DNA of 6,184 nt from Synergistaceae bacterium. GTDB taxonomy: Bacteria; Synergistota; Synergistia; Synergistales; Synergistaceae. Where the stretch lies: contig JAISDQ010000080.1 in the NCBI GenBank assembly GCA_031264605.1, positions 1 through 6,184 of the forward strand, in the 5' to 3' direction. A program made the position numbers and the translations under genes. The stretch's first letter is position 1. The number at the start of each line of letters is the position of its first letter. The notes beneath the pieces are model-generated. The model saw only the letters and a list, made by a program, of their open reading frames with translations. It was not told the origin of the DNA and ran no database searches. Of the stretch, positions 1 through 5,174 are shown piece after piece.

Positions 1-467
1 AGTGAAATCCAATCCATGGCGACGCTTTTGAGCCTGAAATTATCCATGAGGTATTTGCACGCGGCGGCGCTCAAGGACGGATTTTCGACGGCGAAACGCT
101 CCGGTTCGACGTCGCGCAGTTTGCTGAATCCGGTATGCAGCAACAGCATATCGGCGTTTTCCAGCAAATCGCGGTGAGGCATAAGTTCCTCAGGAGTGAT
201 GAATTCATTGAAAGATTTGGGGATGTCCAGCATGAGCGGACGATACGATACAAAGGTATCGAGCGGCAATTCGGTTATCTTCGGCATTTTGTCGGAATAA
301 TGCCTCGGCGCGTCGAAATGTGTCCCATAGTGATTCATGAGCACCACTTCAAATGTGTTGTACGCCGATCCCTCGCTGATCCTGTTTAGCGGTTTGGCGT
401 CGCACGTAGGAGCGCCGGGCCAGTGCGGGCCGTTTTTGTCCAAGATATAAGACAGCCTTACAAGCAT
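1..467 (-). CDS. Cyclase-family metal-dependent hydrolase (kynurenine formamidase-like), C-terminus cut by window edge
   Basis: The first 155 residues are visible; the rest lies beyond the left edge. The protein begins MLVRLSYILDKNGPHWPGAP, typical of the cyclase family (Pfam PF04199), and carries the family's metal-binding signature H46-x-G48-T49-H50-x-D52-x-P54-x-H56. Family members hydrolyse amides or lactones using divalent metals; examples are kynurenine formamidase (KynB), isatin hydrolase and cyclic-imide or lactone openers. The specific substrate cannot be told from this fragment. Known full-length proteins are about 200-260 residues, so roughly a third or more is missing. The ATG at 465-467 is chosen because a perfect Shine-Dalgarno sequence precedes it by 7 nt. 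It lies downstream of the RraA-like gene on the same strand, separated by a 377-nt gap with no intact gene, so it may have its own transcript or be read through. No visible disruption. Confidence 0.9.
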   Translation of the reverse strand, partial: MLVRLSYILDKNGPHWPGAPTCDAKPLNRISEGSAYNTFEVVLMNHYGTHFDAPRHYSDKMPKITELPLDTFVSYRPLMLDIPKSFNEFITPEELMPHRDLLENADMLLLHTGFSKLRDVEPERFAVENPSLSAAACKYLMDNFRLKSVAMDWIS

Positions 468-474
468 ACTGTTG

Positions 475-483
475 ACCTCCTTA
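475..483 (-). promoter_or_regulatory. Perfect Shine-Dalgarno site of the cyclase-family gene
   Basis: The minus strand reads TAAGGAGGT, a full 9-base complement to the 16S rRNA 3' end, with 7 nt before the ATG at 467. This fixes the start of the cyclase-family gene and suggests strong translation. Confidence 0.85.
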
Positions 484-587
484 CTCGTATCCGTTTGCCA
501 TGAAACCCACGGTCGAACCTGATTTGGACGCAAGGGTAGTTCCGTCCGGCGACGCGCAAAAAGCGCCAACCATGCACGCAAAAATTT

Positions 588-725
588 TTATTTTACGGCC
601 TCATTGCTGCCCGCGGAGTACGCGCGACGTCTGAAGAGCGTCTTTGTCAGCACGATATAAGCCGATAACATCAAAATTGCCGTCACCATAACAAACGCAT
701 AGGGATGGCGCTGAAAATACGGTAC
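588..725 (-). pseudogene. Remnant of an RbsC/XylH-type sugar ABC permease (single TM segment)
   Basis: An in-frame stretch of 45 codons, bounded by stops at 726-728 and 588-590, reads as a hydrophobic segment (AFVMVTAILMLSAYIVLTKT) followed by RRRAYSAGSNEAV. From knowledge of the family, this resembles the middle of RbsC-type permeases (Pfam PF02653), where a membrane helix is followed by a GRxxYAxGxNxxAA loop. It has no start codon of its own. Just upstream an ATG at 770-772, directly behind GGAGGT, opens another frame (MNVASLPPARPKKFVKYRIF) that stops at 683-685. A single frameshift near 712-716 would join the two into about 60 residues. Either way it is far shorter than the usual 300-340 residues. 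I read it as a broken leftover of a transporter gene; a genuine small membrane protein using frameshifting is a much weaker alternative. Confidence 0.4.
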
Positions 726-747
726 TTAACGAATTTTTTTGGACGCG

Positions 748-780
748 CGGGAGGCAGAGACGCCACATTCATACCTCCCG
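748..780. repeat. Inverted repeat, 7-bp arms, 19-nt spacer
   Basis: Plus-strand CGGGAGG (748-754) is matched exactly by CCTCCCG (774-780). On the minus strand the first arm contains the GGGAGGT Shine-Dalgarno-like sequence ahead of the ATG at 770-772, so an RNA hairpin here would hide that site. No T run follows on either strand, which argues against a terminator. It may be chance or part of the decayed permease gene. Confidence 0.35.
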
Positions 781-844
781 ATGCTACACATACCATATCC
801 CGCGTTTATTCAGCGAGGAGACAACATTTCTGTCCGATTATTTA

Positions 845-1603
845 TCAGCCTTTATGTATGCGCTCCCTGAATTCTTTTCCGCCGCGTTTCATCGCCTTCA
901 TCGCCTCATCGTATTTCCCGATGATTTCGTCCGGCGACAGGCCGTATGTTTCGCGTGCGGTATGGATCATCGTTCGGCACTCATTTCCGTCCATAAATTT
1001 GACGCTCTCCAGGAGGTGTTCGGTTTCGTCCTCCGGAATGGCTATAAACCCGTATTTATCGGCGTGCACCAACATTCCGGGGCGGACTTTCGCGCCGAAT
1101 ATTTCTATCTCGCTGCCGAAACGCAGAGGGCAGCAATACGCGTGTCCGACGCCCAAGAATCTGCCCATCAGCTTGAATCCGGCATAAGCGGCCTCGTCGA
1201 CGTCGCGGAGCCAGCCGTCGTCGATCGCTCCGACGCAGTCGAGCGCGCGGCAGGCGTTGCCCGTGACTTCACCGTATATGGAACCTTGGTAATTGGGCGC
1301 GTCCAGATTTTTCGACATCAGTATTTTGGGGCCCGGTATGGAGGCAAGGTGGCGATACAGGTTCATGTACGCGTCCGGGTTTTCCTCGCTCGTCTTTTTG
1401 CTCCCGGCGCAGTACTCGACCGTGACGGCATAACCGACCATTGGCCCCATCTGAGGCGCGAAGTCAATCACGCTTTCCCTGCTTATGCTGGCCTCCAGGC
1501 GATCCCTTTTGATGATGGCCTCCCATCCGTTGTAAACGGACGGAGTATTCCAGCGCCTCAATTCCATCAAATCAGAGTGTGACAATTTGAAACCCACGGT
1601 CAT
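845..1603 (-). CDS. RraA-like aldolase (4-hydroxy-4-methyl-2-oxoglutarate aldolase / demethylmenaquinone-methyltransferase-like family)
   Basis: 252 residues of the RraA-like fold (Pfam PF03737). The core runs about residues 50-190: GEVTGNACRALDCVGAIDDG (111-130) then W-L-R133-D134-V-D-E137, matching the family spacing from the GE motif to the catalytic Arg-Asp pair, followed by the conserved VRPGMLVHADKYGFIAIP (173-190). In characterised aldolases of this group (HMG/CHA aldolase) the Arg and Asp bind the oxo-acid and a divalent metal, and the enzyme makes pyruvate by retro-aldol cleavage or decarboxylates oxaloacetate. The protein is longer than RNase E inhibitor RraA (about 160 residues), with a helical tail after residue 190, as in catabolic members. 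The ATG is fixed by AGGAGG five nt upstream. It starts 12 nt after the panB-like stop, so it is cotranscribed, and it is the last gene of the four-gene operon. Substrate unknown. Confidence 0.88.
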   Translation of the reverse strand: MTVGFKLSHSDLMELRRWNTPSVYNGWEAIIKRDRLEASISRESVIDFAPQMGPMVGYAVTVEYCAGSKKTSEENPDAYMNLYRHLASIPGPKILMSKNLDAPNYQGSIYGEVTGNACRALDCVGAIDDGWLRDVDEAAYAGFKLMGRFLGVGHAYCCPLRFGSEIEIFGAKVRPGMLVHADKYGFIAIPEDETEHLLESVKFMDGNECRTMIHTARETYGLSPDEIIGKYDEAMKAMKRGGKEFRERIHKG

Positions 1604-1615
1604 TCATTCCTCCTG

Positions 1616-2470
1616 TCAGGCGTACTCTTTCAACATCTTTTCGTATTCTTCCTCCGTGCCCTTCCTGATATGATAGCAGTACTCATCCGAAGGGAAAACC
1701 CCGGTGCGAACGTCACTGACGTATTCCTTGAACGCGTTTGTAATCTCCTGTCCCACATGAGCGTAAACTTTTACGAATTTGGGAGTGAACGATTGGAACA
1801 TGCCTATCATGTCGCTGGAGATCAAAAGCTGACCGTCGCAGGGACCGCCCGCGCCGATCGAATATACCGGGATAGTCAGTTTTTTGGCAATAAAGGAGCA
1901 GAGTTCCGGCGGAACCGCCTCGACCAGCAGGGCATACGCTCCGGCTTCCTGTACCGCCAACGCGTCCTCTATGACGAAACGCGCGGAGTCAGGATCGAGC
2001 CCCTGCGCCTTGAATCCCCCCAGAGGTCCCGAACTCTGCGGGGTAAGTCCTATATGCCCCATGGCAAGGATACCGGCGTCCGCGATCGCCTTGAGCGCGC
2101 CGGCGGTGCGCGTTCCGCCCTCGAGCTTGATCGCGTCCATATCCGCTTCCTTCAGGAATCTCGCCGCGTTTGCGACAGCCTCGGCGCTCGTTATCTGGTA
2201 AGACCCGAAAGGCATGTCGCCGATGCAGAACGTTTCCGGCGCTCCTCTGCGAACAGCCTGACAGTGTGATATGCAGTCCGTCATCGTGACCGGAATAGTT
2301 CCTTTATGACCCAGGACGCACATTCCAAGCGAGTCCCCAACCAAGATCATGTCGATACCGGCGGCCTCGGCGAACTGCGCTGTCGGAAAATCATACGCCG
2401 TTACCCAGGCCACTTGCTCATGTGCCGCTTTCATTTTGATAAAATCCAAACGTCCCTTTTTTTTAGCCAT
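1616..2470 (-). CDS. panB: PanB-type 3-methyl-2-oxobutanoate hydroxymethyltransferase homologue
   Basis: 284 residues; the whole protein matches ketopantoate hydroxymethyltransferase, the (beta/alpha)8-barrel enzyme that moves a hydroxymethyl group from 5,10-methylene-tetrahydrofolate to 2-oxoisovalerate in pantothenate synthesis. Visible landmarks are WVTAYD (22-27), VGDSLGM with metal ligand D46, VTMTD and AVRRGAP (72-78), GDMPFGSY with D85, IKLEGG with K115 and E117, GHIGLTPQS (138-146), LVEAVP with the presumed base E184, and SIGAGGPCDGQ (204-214). All catalytic positions known from E. coli PanB are kept. The tail beyond H267 is about 17 residues longer than E. coli PanB. It lies 22 nt after dhaK-like and 12 nt before rraA-like, with no panC or panD in view, so a catabolic or otherwise altered role is plausible. 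The Shine-Dalgarno AAGGAG (2483-2488) is 12 nt from the ATG, longer than ideal. The family call is firm; the in vivo reaction is less certain. Confidence 0.88.
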   Translation of the reverse strand: MAKKKGRLDFIKMKAAHEQVAWVTAYDFPTAQFAEAAGIDMILVGDSLGMCVLGHKGTIPVTMTDCISHCQAVRRGAPETFCIGDMPFGSYQITSAEAVANAARFLKEADMDAIKLEGGTRTAGALKAIADAGILAMGHIGLTPQSSGPLGGFKAQGLDPDSARFVIEDALAVQEAGAYALLVEAVPPELCSFIAKKLTIPVYSIGAGGPCDGQLLISSDMIGMFQSFTPKFVKVYAHVGQEITNAFKEYVSDVRTGVFPSDEYCYHIRKGTEEEYEKMLKEYA

Positions 2471-2492
2471 TATCGATTTAAACTCCTTCGCG

Positions 2493-3485
2493 TTAAAAAA
2501 CGCGAATCGGAATTTCGGCCGGCTCGTTCAACAGCGCTTCTACCGTGTAATCGAGCTTCAGCAGTGTGAGAGAAAATCCGGCCATTTCGAGGGACGTGCA
2601 GTAGTTGCCCACGTAATTTTTAGCCACGGTCAGCCCATTTTCCGCGGCTTTTTTCGCGGCCAGCCCATAAAGCAGATACAGCTCGCTTATCGGCGTTCCG
2701 CCCATGCCGTTTATCATCAGAGCCACGCGGTCGCCCTTTTGGAATGGCAGATCGTCGTAAACGGACTTGAAGACCTCGTCGACTATTTCCGAAGCGGGAC
2801 GGATTTTGTCGCGCCGCCGTCCGGGTTCTCCGTGTATGCCGATGCCGATTTCTATTTCATCGTCGCCGATTTCGAAGATGGTTGTGCCTTTAGCCGGAGG
2901 AGTGCAGCTCGTGAGAGCTATCCCCATCGAACGCACGCGGCTGTTGACCTTGTTGCCGAGTTCCACGAGTTCTTCGAGCGAGGCGCCGTTCGCGGCCGCG
3001 GCGCATACCGCCTTTATCACGAAGAAGTTTCCCGCTACGCCTCTGCGTCCGACGGTGTAGAGGCTGTTGGTGACCGATACGTCGTCGTCGATTATCACGA
3101 CGCCGACTTTGATTCCGTCGGCTTCGGCCATTTCCCGCGCCATATCCCACGCCATGCGGTCGCCCTGATAGTTGTTGATGAGATGAAGAACGCCGTGCTC
3201 GTTAGCTATGAGTTTGGTGCATTCGTATACATAATCCATCGGAGGCGCCGCGAATACGTTGCCGGGACAGCAGGCGTCGAGCATTCCGGGCCCCACTATC
3301 ATCGAATGGGCCGGCTCGTGTCCCGAACCCGAACCCTGCATTACGACCACTCGATCCTTCGGCAGATCGGCCCTGTACAGAATATTGTACTCGGGAACCC
3401 ACTTGAGCTTGTCCTGGTTCGCGAGATAAATTCCCTCGAACATCTCTTTTACGAAATTTGCCGGGTCGTTTACGAACTTTTTCAA
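2493..3485 (-). CDS. dhaK: Dihydroxyacetone kinase subunit DhaK-like (substrate-binding subunit)
   Basis: 330 residues, close in length to E. coli DhaK (356). DhaK binds a small ketose covalently and passes it to the phosphorylating subunit DhaL. All three active-site residues are present, at the same numbers as in E. coli: H56 in GSGSGHEP (51-58), D109 in NNYQGD (104-109), and H218 in GIGIHGEPG (214-222), the histidine that forms the hemiaminal with the ketone. Other family landmarks are DDDVSV followed by GRRGVAGNFFVIK (146-158) and MINGMGGTP (257-265). The start is a TTG at 3483-3485, chosen because it gives the family-typical MKKFVNDP beginning and lies 8 nt after AAGGAGG; no ATG fits. 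The gene follows dhaL by 45 nt and precedes panB by 22 nt, so it is mid-operon. Possible substrates are dihydroxyacetone, a ketotetrose such as erythrulose, or an unknown ketone. Confidence 0.92.
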   Translation of the reverse strand: MKKFVNDPANFVKEMFEGIYLANQDKLKWVPEYNILYRADLPKDRVVVMQGSGSGHEPAHSMIVGPGMLDACCPGNVFAAPPMDYVYECTKLIANEHGVLHLINNYQGDRMAWDMAREMAEADGIKVGVVIIDDDVSVTNSLYTVGRRGVAGNFFVIKAVCAAAANGASLEELVELGNKVNSRVRSMGIALTSCTPPAKGTTIFEIGDDEIEIGIGIHGEPGRRRDKIRPASEIVDEVFKSVYDDLPFQKGDRVALMINGMGGTPISELYLLYGLAAKKAAENGLTVAKNYVGNYCTSLEMAGFSLTLLKLDYTVEALLNEPAEIPIRVF

Positions 3486-3493
3486 AACTTATT

Positions 3494-3500
3494 CCTCCTT
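3494..3500 (-). promoter_or_regulatory. Shine-Dalgarno site supporting the TTG start of dhaK
   Basis: AAGGAGG on the minus strand, 8 nt before the TTG at 3483-3485. It decides the start in the absence of any nearby in-frame ATG. The TTG may lower translation relative to dhaL. Confidence 0.85.
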
Positions 3501-3530
3501 AAATGTTAATGCGTTTATTTTGTGTAAATC

Positions 3531-4175
3531 TTACTTTTCAAGCGCCGCAACAATGGCCTTAGACATCTCTCCGATGGCGACGATGCCGGGGTCGTAAGTC
3601 CCGGCGCTGCGATCGCCGGTGAAGGACTGCCGCCCTCTTTTCGCCACCCAGCCTTTAGTCGTCTCGCGCGTCTCAACGGCCGCGTCGGAAGCGCGTTTGA
3701 AGGCTTCGAGGATGGGCGTCTTTTCCTCTATGGATTTTTCGAATGATTTCACCTGCGCGTCAAGGGCGTCAATCAGAGTTTTATCGCCAAGGGACGCGCC
3801 TCCGCGCTTCATTATGCCCTCTATGGCGCTCTTGAACGCGGCGGCTATGTCCTCCAGATTTATCTCCGTCTTGCCGCGAAAAGCCATTCCGCACCTCATG
3901 AACAAAGTTCCCCATACGGGGCCGGAACATCCTCCGGTGTTTCCGGTTATCTCCTTGGACACGCCCAGCAGAAAACTTCCTATCGAGGACATGTCGTACT
4001 TGCCGTATCCGTTCAAAACCGCCTTGAAGCCGCCGGCGAGGGATACGCCAAAATCCGCGTCCCCCATGACGGCGTCGAGTTCCGAGAAATACTTCTCGTT
4101 CTGAATGGCGTTATCCGCCATAGCTTTTACTACGGACTCCACCTGCTGCAGATTGATACTGGACTCAGAAGCCAT
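3531..4175 (-). CDS. dhaL: Dihydroxyacetone kinase subunit DhaL-like (nucleotide-binding phosphotransfer subunit)
   Basis: 214 residues with this start, close to E. coli DhaL (210). DhaL is the all-helical Dak2 domain that holds ADP/ATP through Mg ions and phosphorylates the ketose bound on DhaK. Seen here: the Asp cluster D34-x4-D39-x-D41 (in DAVMGDADFG), the nucleotide-loop motif GGCSGPVWGT (81-90), GGASLGDKTLIDAL (125-138), and the C-terminal AKRGRQSFTGDRSAGTYDPG (178-197). The first motif reads GDADFG where most relatives have GDGDHG or GDGDCG. The ATG at 4173-4175 is preferred because AAGGGGGGT lies just upstream; the frame stays open to an ATG at 4235 but without a ribosome site, and that would add 20 residues unlike the family. 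It is first in the operon, before dhaK, the reverse of the usual dhaK-dhaL order. No DhaM phosphodonor gene is visible, so phosphate may come from ATP or from a DhaM encoded elsewhere. Confidence 0.9.
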   Translation of the reverse strand: MASESSINLQQVESVVKAMADNAIQNEKYFSELDAVMGDADFGVSLAGGFKAVLNGYGKYDMSSIGSFLLGVSKEITGNTGGCSGPVWGTLFMRCGMAFRGKTEINLEDIAAAFKSAIEGIMKRGGASLGDKTLIDALDAQVKSFEKSIEEKTPILEAFKRASDAAVETRETTKGWVAKRGRQSFTGDRSAGTYDPGIVAIGEMSKAIVAALEK

Positions 4176-4179
4176 TTTT

Positions 4180-4188
4180 ACCCCCCTT
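4180..4188 (-). promoter_or_regulatory. Shine-Dalgarno site of dhaL
   Basis: AAGGGGGGT on the minus strand, ending 4 nt before the ATG at 4175. It decides against the upstream in-frame ATG at 4235. Confidence 0.65.
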
Positions 4189-4273
4189 GATTTTTGCGCG
4201 CCCATTTTATGAGCACACCAAAATACGGCACACATTTTTACTTAATTGCCGCGATACGACAAAAATGAGATTT

Positions 4274-4295
4274 GTCTGAACAAAGTTAAACAGAC
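4274..4295. repeat. Dyad GTCTG-N12-CAGAC in the dhaL leader
   Basis: Two exact 5-bp arms, at 4274-4278 and 4291-4295, flank a 12-nt AT-rich spacer about 100 nt upstream of dhaL. It could be a regulator-binding site or a small RNA hairpin in the leader. No T run follows directly, so it is not a standard terminator. Short arms make chance a real possibility. Confidence 0.25.
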
Positions 4296-4361
4296 CCTCG
4301 AAGCTTGCTATAACTTGGCGTCATCGGATCTGGCATTTACGAATCAATTAAAAAGATAAGT

Positions 4362-4383
4362 ATTATTACTGTAACTTAATAAT
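4362..4383. promoter_or_regulatory. Candidate operator: 7-bp inverted repeat at the predicted transcription start
   Basis: ATTATTA (4362-4368) and TAATAAT (4377-4383) are perfect inverted arms around an 8-nt spacer. On the minus strand the repeat begins one base after the candidate -10 hexamer and so covers the predicted start of transcription, a common place for a repressor site. AT-rich arms arise easily by chance in an AT-rich region, so this is a suggestion only. Confidence 0.35.
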
Positions 4384-4384
4384 C

Positions 4385-4413
4385 AGTATAATATCCAAGC
4401 GAAAAAAATGCAA
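4385..4413 (-). promoter_or_regulatory. Candidate sigma-70-type promoter for the dhaL-dhaK-panB-rraA operon
   Basis: The minus strand shows TTGCAT (4408-4413) and TATACT (4385-4390) separated by 17 nt. The -10 matches the consensus at five of six positions; the -35 keeps only the TTG. The region is far more AT-rich than the genes around it. Transcription would begin near 4378, giving a leader of about 200 nt before dhaL. A second, weaker possibility lies closer to the gene, near 4230-4263 (TTGTCG, then TAAAAA 16 nt later). Confidence 0.4.
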
Positions 4414-4454
4414 CATTACAAAAACAAATTTATCGTGATTCCGCTCAGGCGCGT

Positions 4455-5174
4455 TTATCCTCCCAGATAAGCCGCCTGCACTTTCGGGTCTTGAAGCAGG
4501 TCGCTTCCGGTTCCCGAAAGGGTGATCGAGCCTGTTTCGAGGACGTAGGCTTTGTTCGCTATTTTCAGCGCCGCGAACGCGTTTTGTTCGACTAGCAGGA
4601 TGGTGCGTCCCTCGGCGTTGATTTTTTTGATGGTTCCGAACACTTCCTCGACCAGTATCGGAGCCAGTCCGAGCGACGGCTCGTCGAGCATCAGCAGATC
4701 GGGATGGCTCATCAGCGCCCGCGCCACGGCGAGCATTTGCTGTTCGCCGCCGGAAAGTGTGCCGCCTTTTTGTCCGCGGCGTTCCTTCAGCCTCGGGAAA
4801 AGCGCGTAGCCTGCCTCCATGTCGCGCGCGATTTCCGCCCTGTCGCTGCGGCTGTACGCGCCCAGCGTCAGATTTTCCTCCACGGTGAGATGCGGCAGTA
4901 TCCTGCGCCCCTCTGGAGAGAGGGAGATGCCCATTTTCACCATATATTCCGGAGGTTTTCCCAATATGGAAACGGTATTGCCGTCGCGCGCGGCGTACGA
5001 TACGCTGCCCGAAGTTTCCTTCACCAAGCCGGCCACCGCGCGTATGGTACTGCTTTTGCCCGCGCCGTTAGCCCCTATGAGGGTCGCTATCTCGCCCTTC
5101 TCGATGGTCATTGAAAGATTTTTGACGGCGTGAATTCCGCCGTACCATACGTCGAGGTTTTTTATCTCAAGCAC
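4455..5174 (-). CDS. livF: LivF-type ATPase of a branched-chain-amino-acid-family (HAAT) ABC importer
   Basis: 239 residues with the chosen start; E. coli LivF has 237. It powers import together with LivG on the inner face of the membrane. Visible motifs are Walker A GANGAGKS (34-41), the LivF-typical SLSPEGRRILPHLTVEENL after the Q-loop region, signature LSGGEQQ (140-146), Walker B LLMLDEPSLGLAP (from 160), and the switch segment LLVEQN, where the usual His is Gln, as is normal in LivF. The GTG at 5172-5174 is chosen because it opens the family-typical VLEIKNLDVWYGG and has AAGGAAG six nt upstream; the in-frame ATG at 5240 would overlap livG by 74 nt and lacks support. GTG overlaps the last 8 nt of livG, indicating translational coupling. 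It is the last gene of the importer operon. The cargo (leucine-type amino acids, amides or other small acids) is not determined by the ATPase. Confidence 0.93.
   Translation of the reverse strand: MLEIKNLDVWYGGIHAVKNLSMTIEKGEIATLIGANGAGKSSTIRAVAGLVKETSGSVSYAARDGNTVSILGKPPEYMVKMGISLSPEGRRILPHLTVEENLTLGAYSRSDRAEIARDMEAGYALFPRLKERRGQKGGTLSGGEQQMLAVARALMSHPDLLMLDEPSLGLAPILVEEVFGTIKKINAEGRTILLVEQNAFAALKIANKAYVLETGSITLSGTGSDLLQDPKVQAAYLGG

Larger units (their letters stand above)
468..844. other. Gap without an intact gene between rraA-like and cyclase-family genes
   Basis: This 377-nt stretch has no open frame of convincing length on either strand. It holds a permease-like fragment (588-725), a 7-bp inverted repeat with arms at 748-754 and 774-780, a small GCGC-A5-GCGC palindrome at 554-566, and the Shine-Dalgarno site of the next gene. 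I see no convincing promoter and no GC stem followed by a T run that would make a terminator. The most economical reading is decayed coding sequence left by a deletion. Confidence 0.6.
4176..4454. other. AT-rich intergenic leader between livF and dhaL
   Basis: This 279-nt stretch separates the importer operon from the dha-pan-rra operon. It is strikingly AT-rich in 4341-4440 compared with the flanking genes. It contains the candidate promoter, the 7-bp inverted repeat and the GTCTG dyad listed separately. I find no GC stem with a T run after livF, so no terminator can be called and some read-through from liv into dhaL is possible. I do not recognise a riboswitch class in it. Confidence 0.6.

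Noticed and set aside
481..573. Minus-strand 30-codon frame ending just before the cyclase-family gene, with a WD40-like string SPDGTTLAS
   Set aside because: No ribosome site before its ATG, and its stop codon is part of the perfect Shine-Dalgarno sequence of the next gene, so the stop needs no further explanation. The WD40 resemblance is a few residues only.
748..780. Inverted repeat read as a terminator after rraA
   Set aside because: The loop of 19 nt is long and no T run follows on the minus strand; A residues follow instead.
854..1582. Plus-strand open frame of 242 codons opposite the rraA-like gene
   Set aside because: Antisense shadow: no family motifs, and the minus strand carries the clear RraA core with a good ribosome site.
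2349..3509. Long plus-strand open frame of 386 codons opposite dhaK and the start of panB
   Set aside because: Its translation matches no family I recognise, it lies antisense to two genes with complete catalytic motifs, and GC-rich third positions of those genes explain the absence of stops.
4176..4235. 20-residue N-terminal extension of dhaL to an ATG at 4235
   Set aside because: No ribosome site, and the added residues are unlike the family; a strong site sits before the ATG at 4175.
4437..4454. Possible terminator after livF (CGC-CTGA-GCG)
   Set aside because: The stem is only three base pairs with no adjacent T run.
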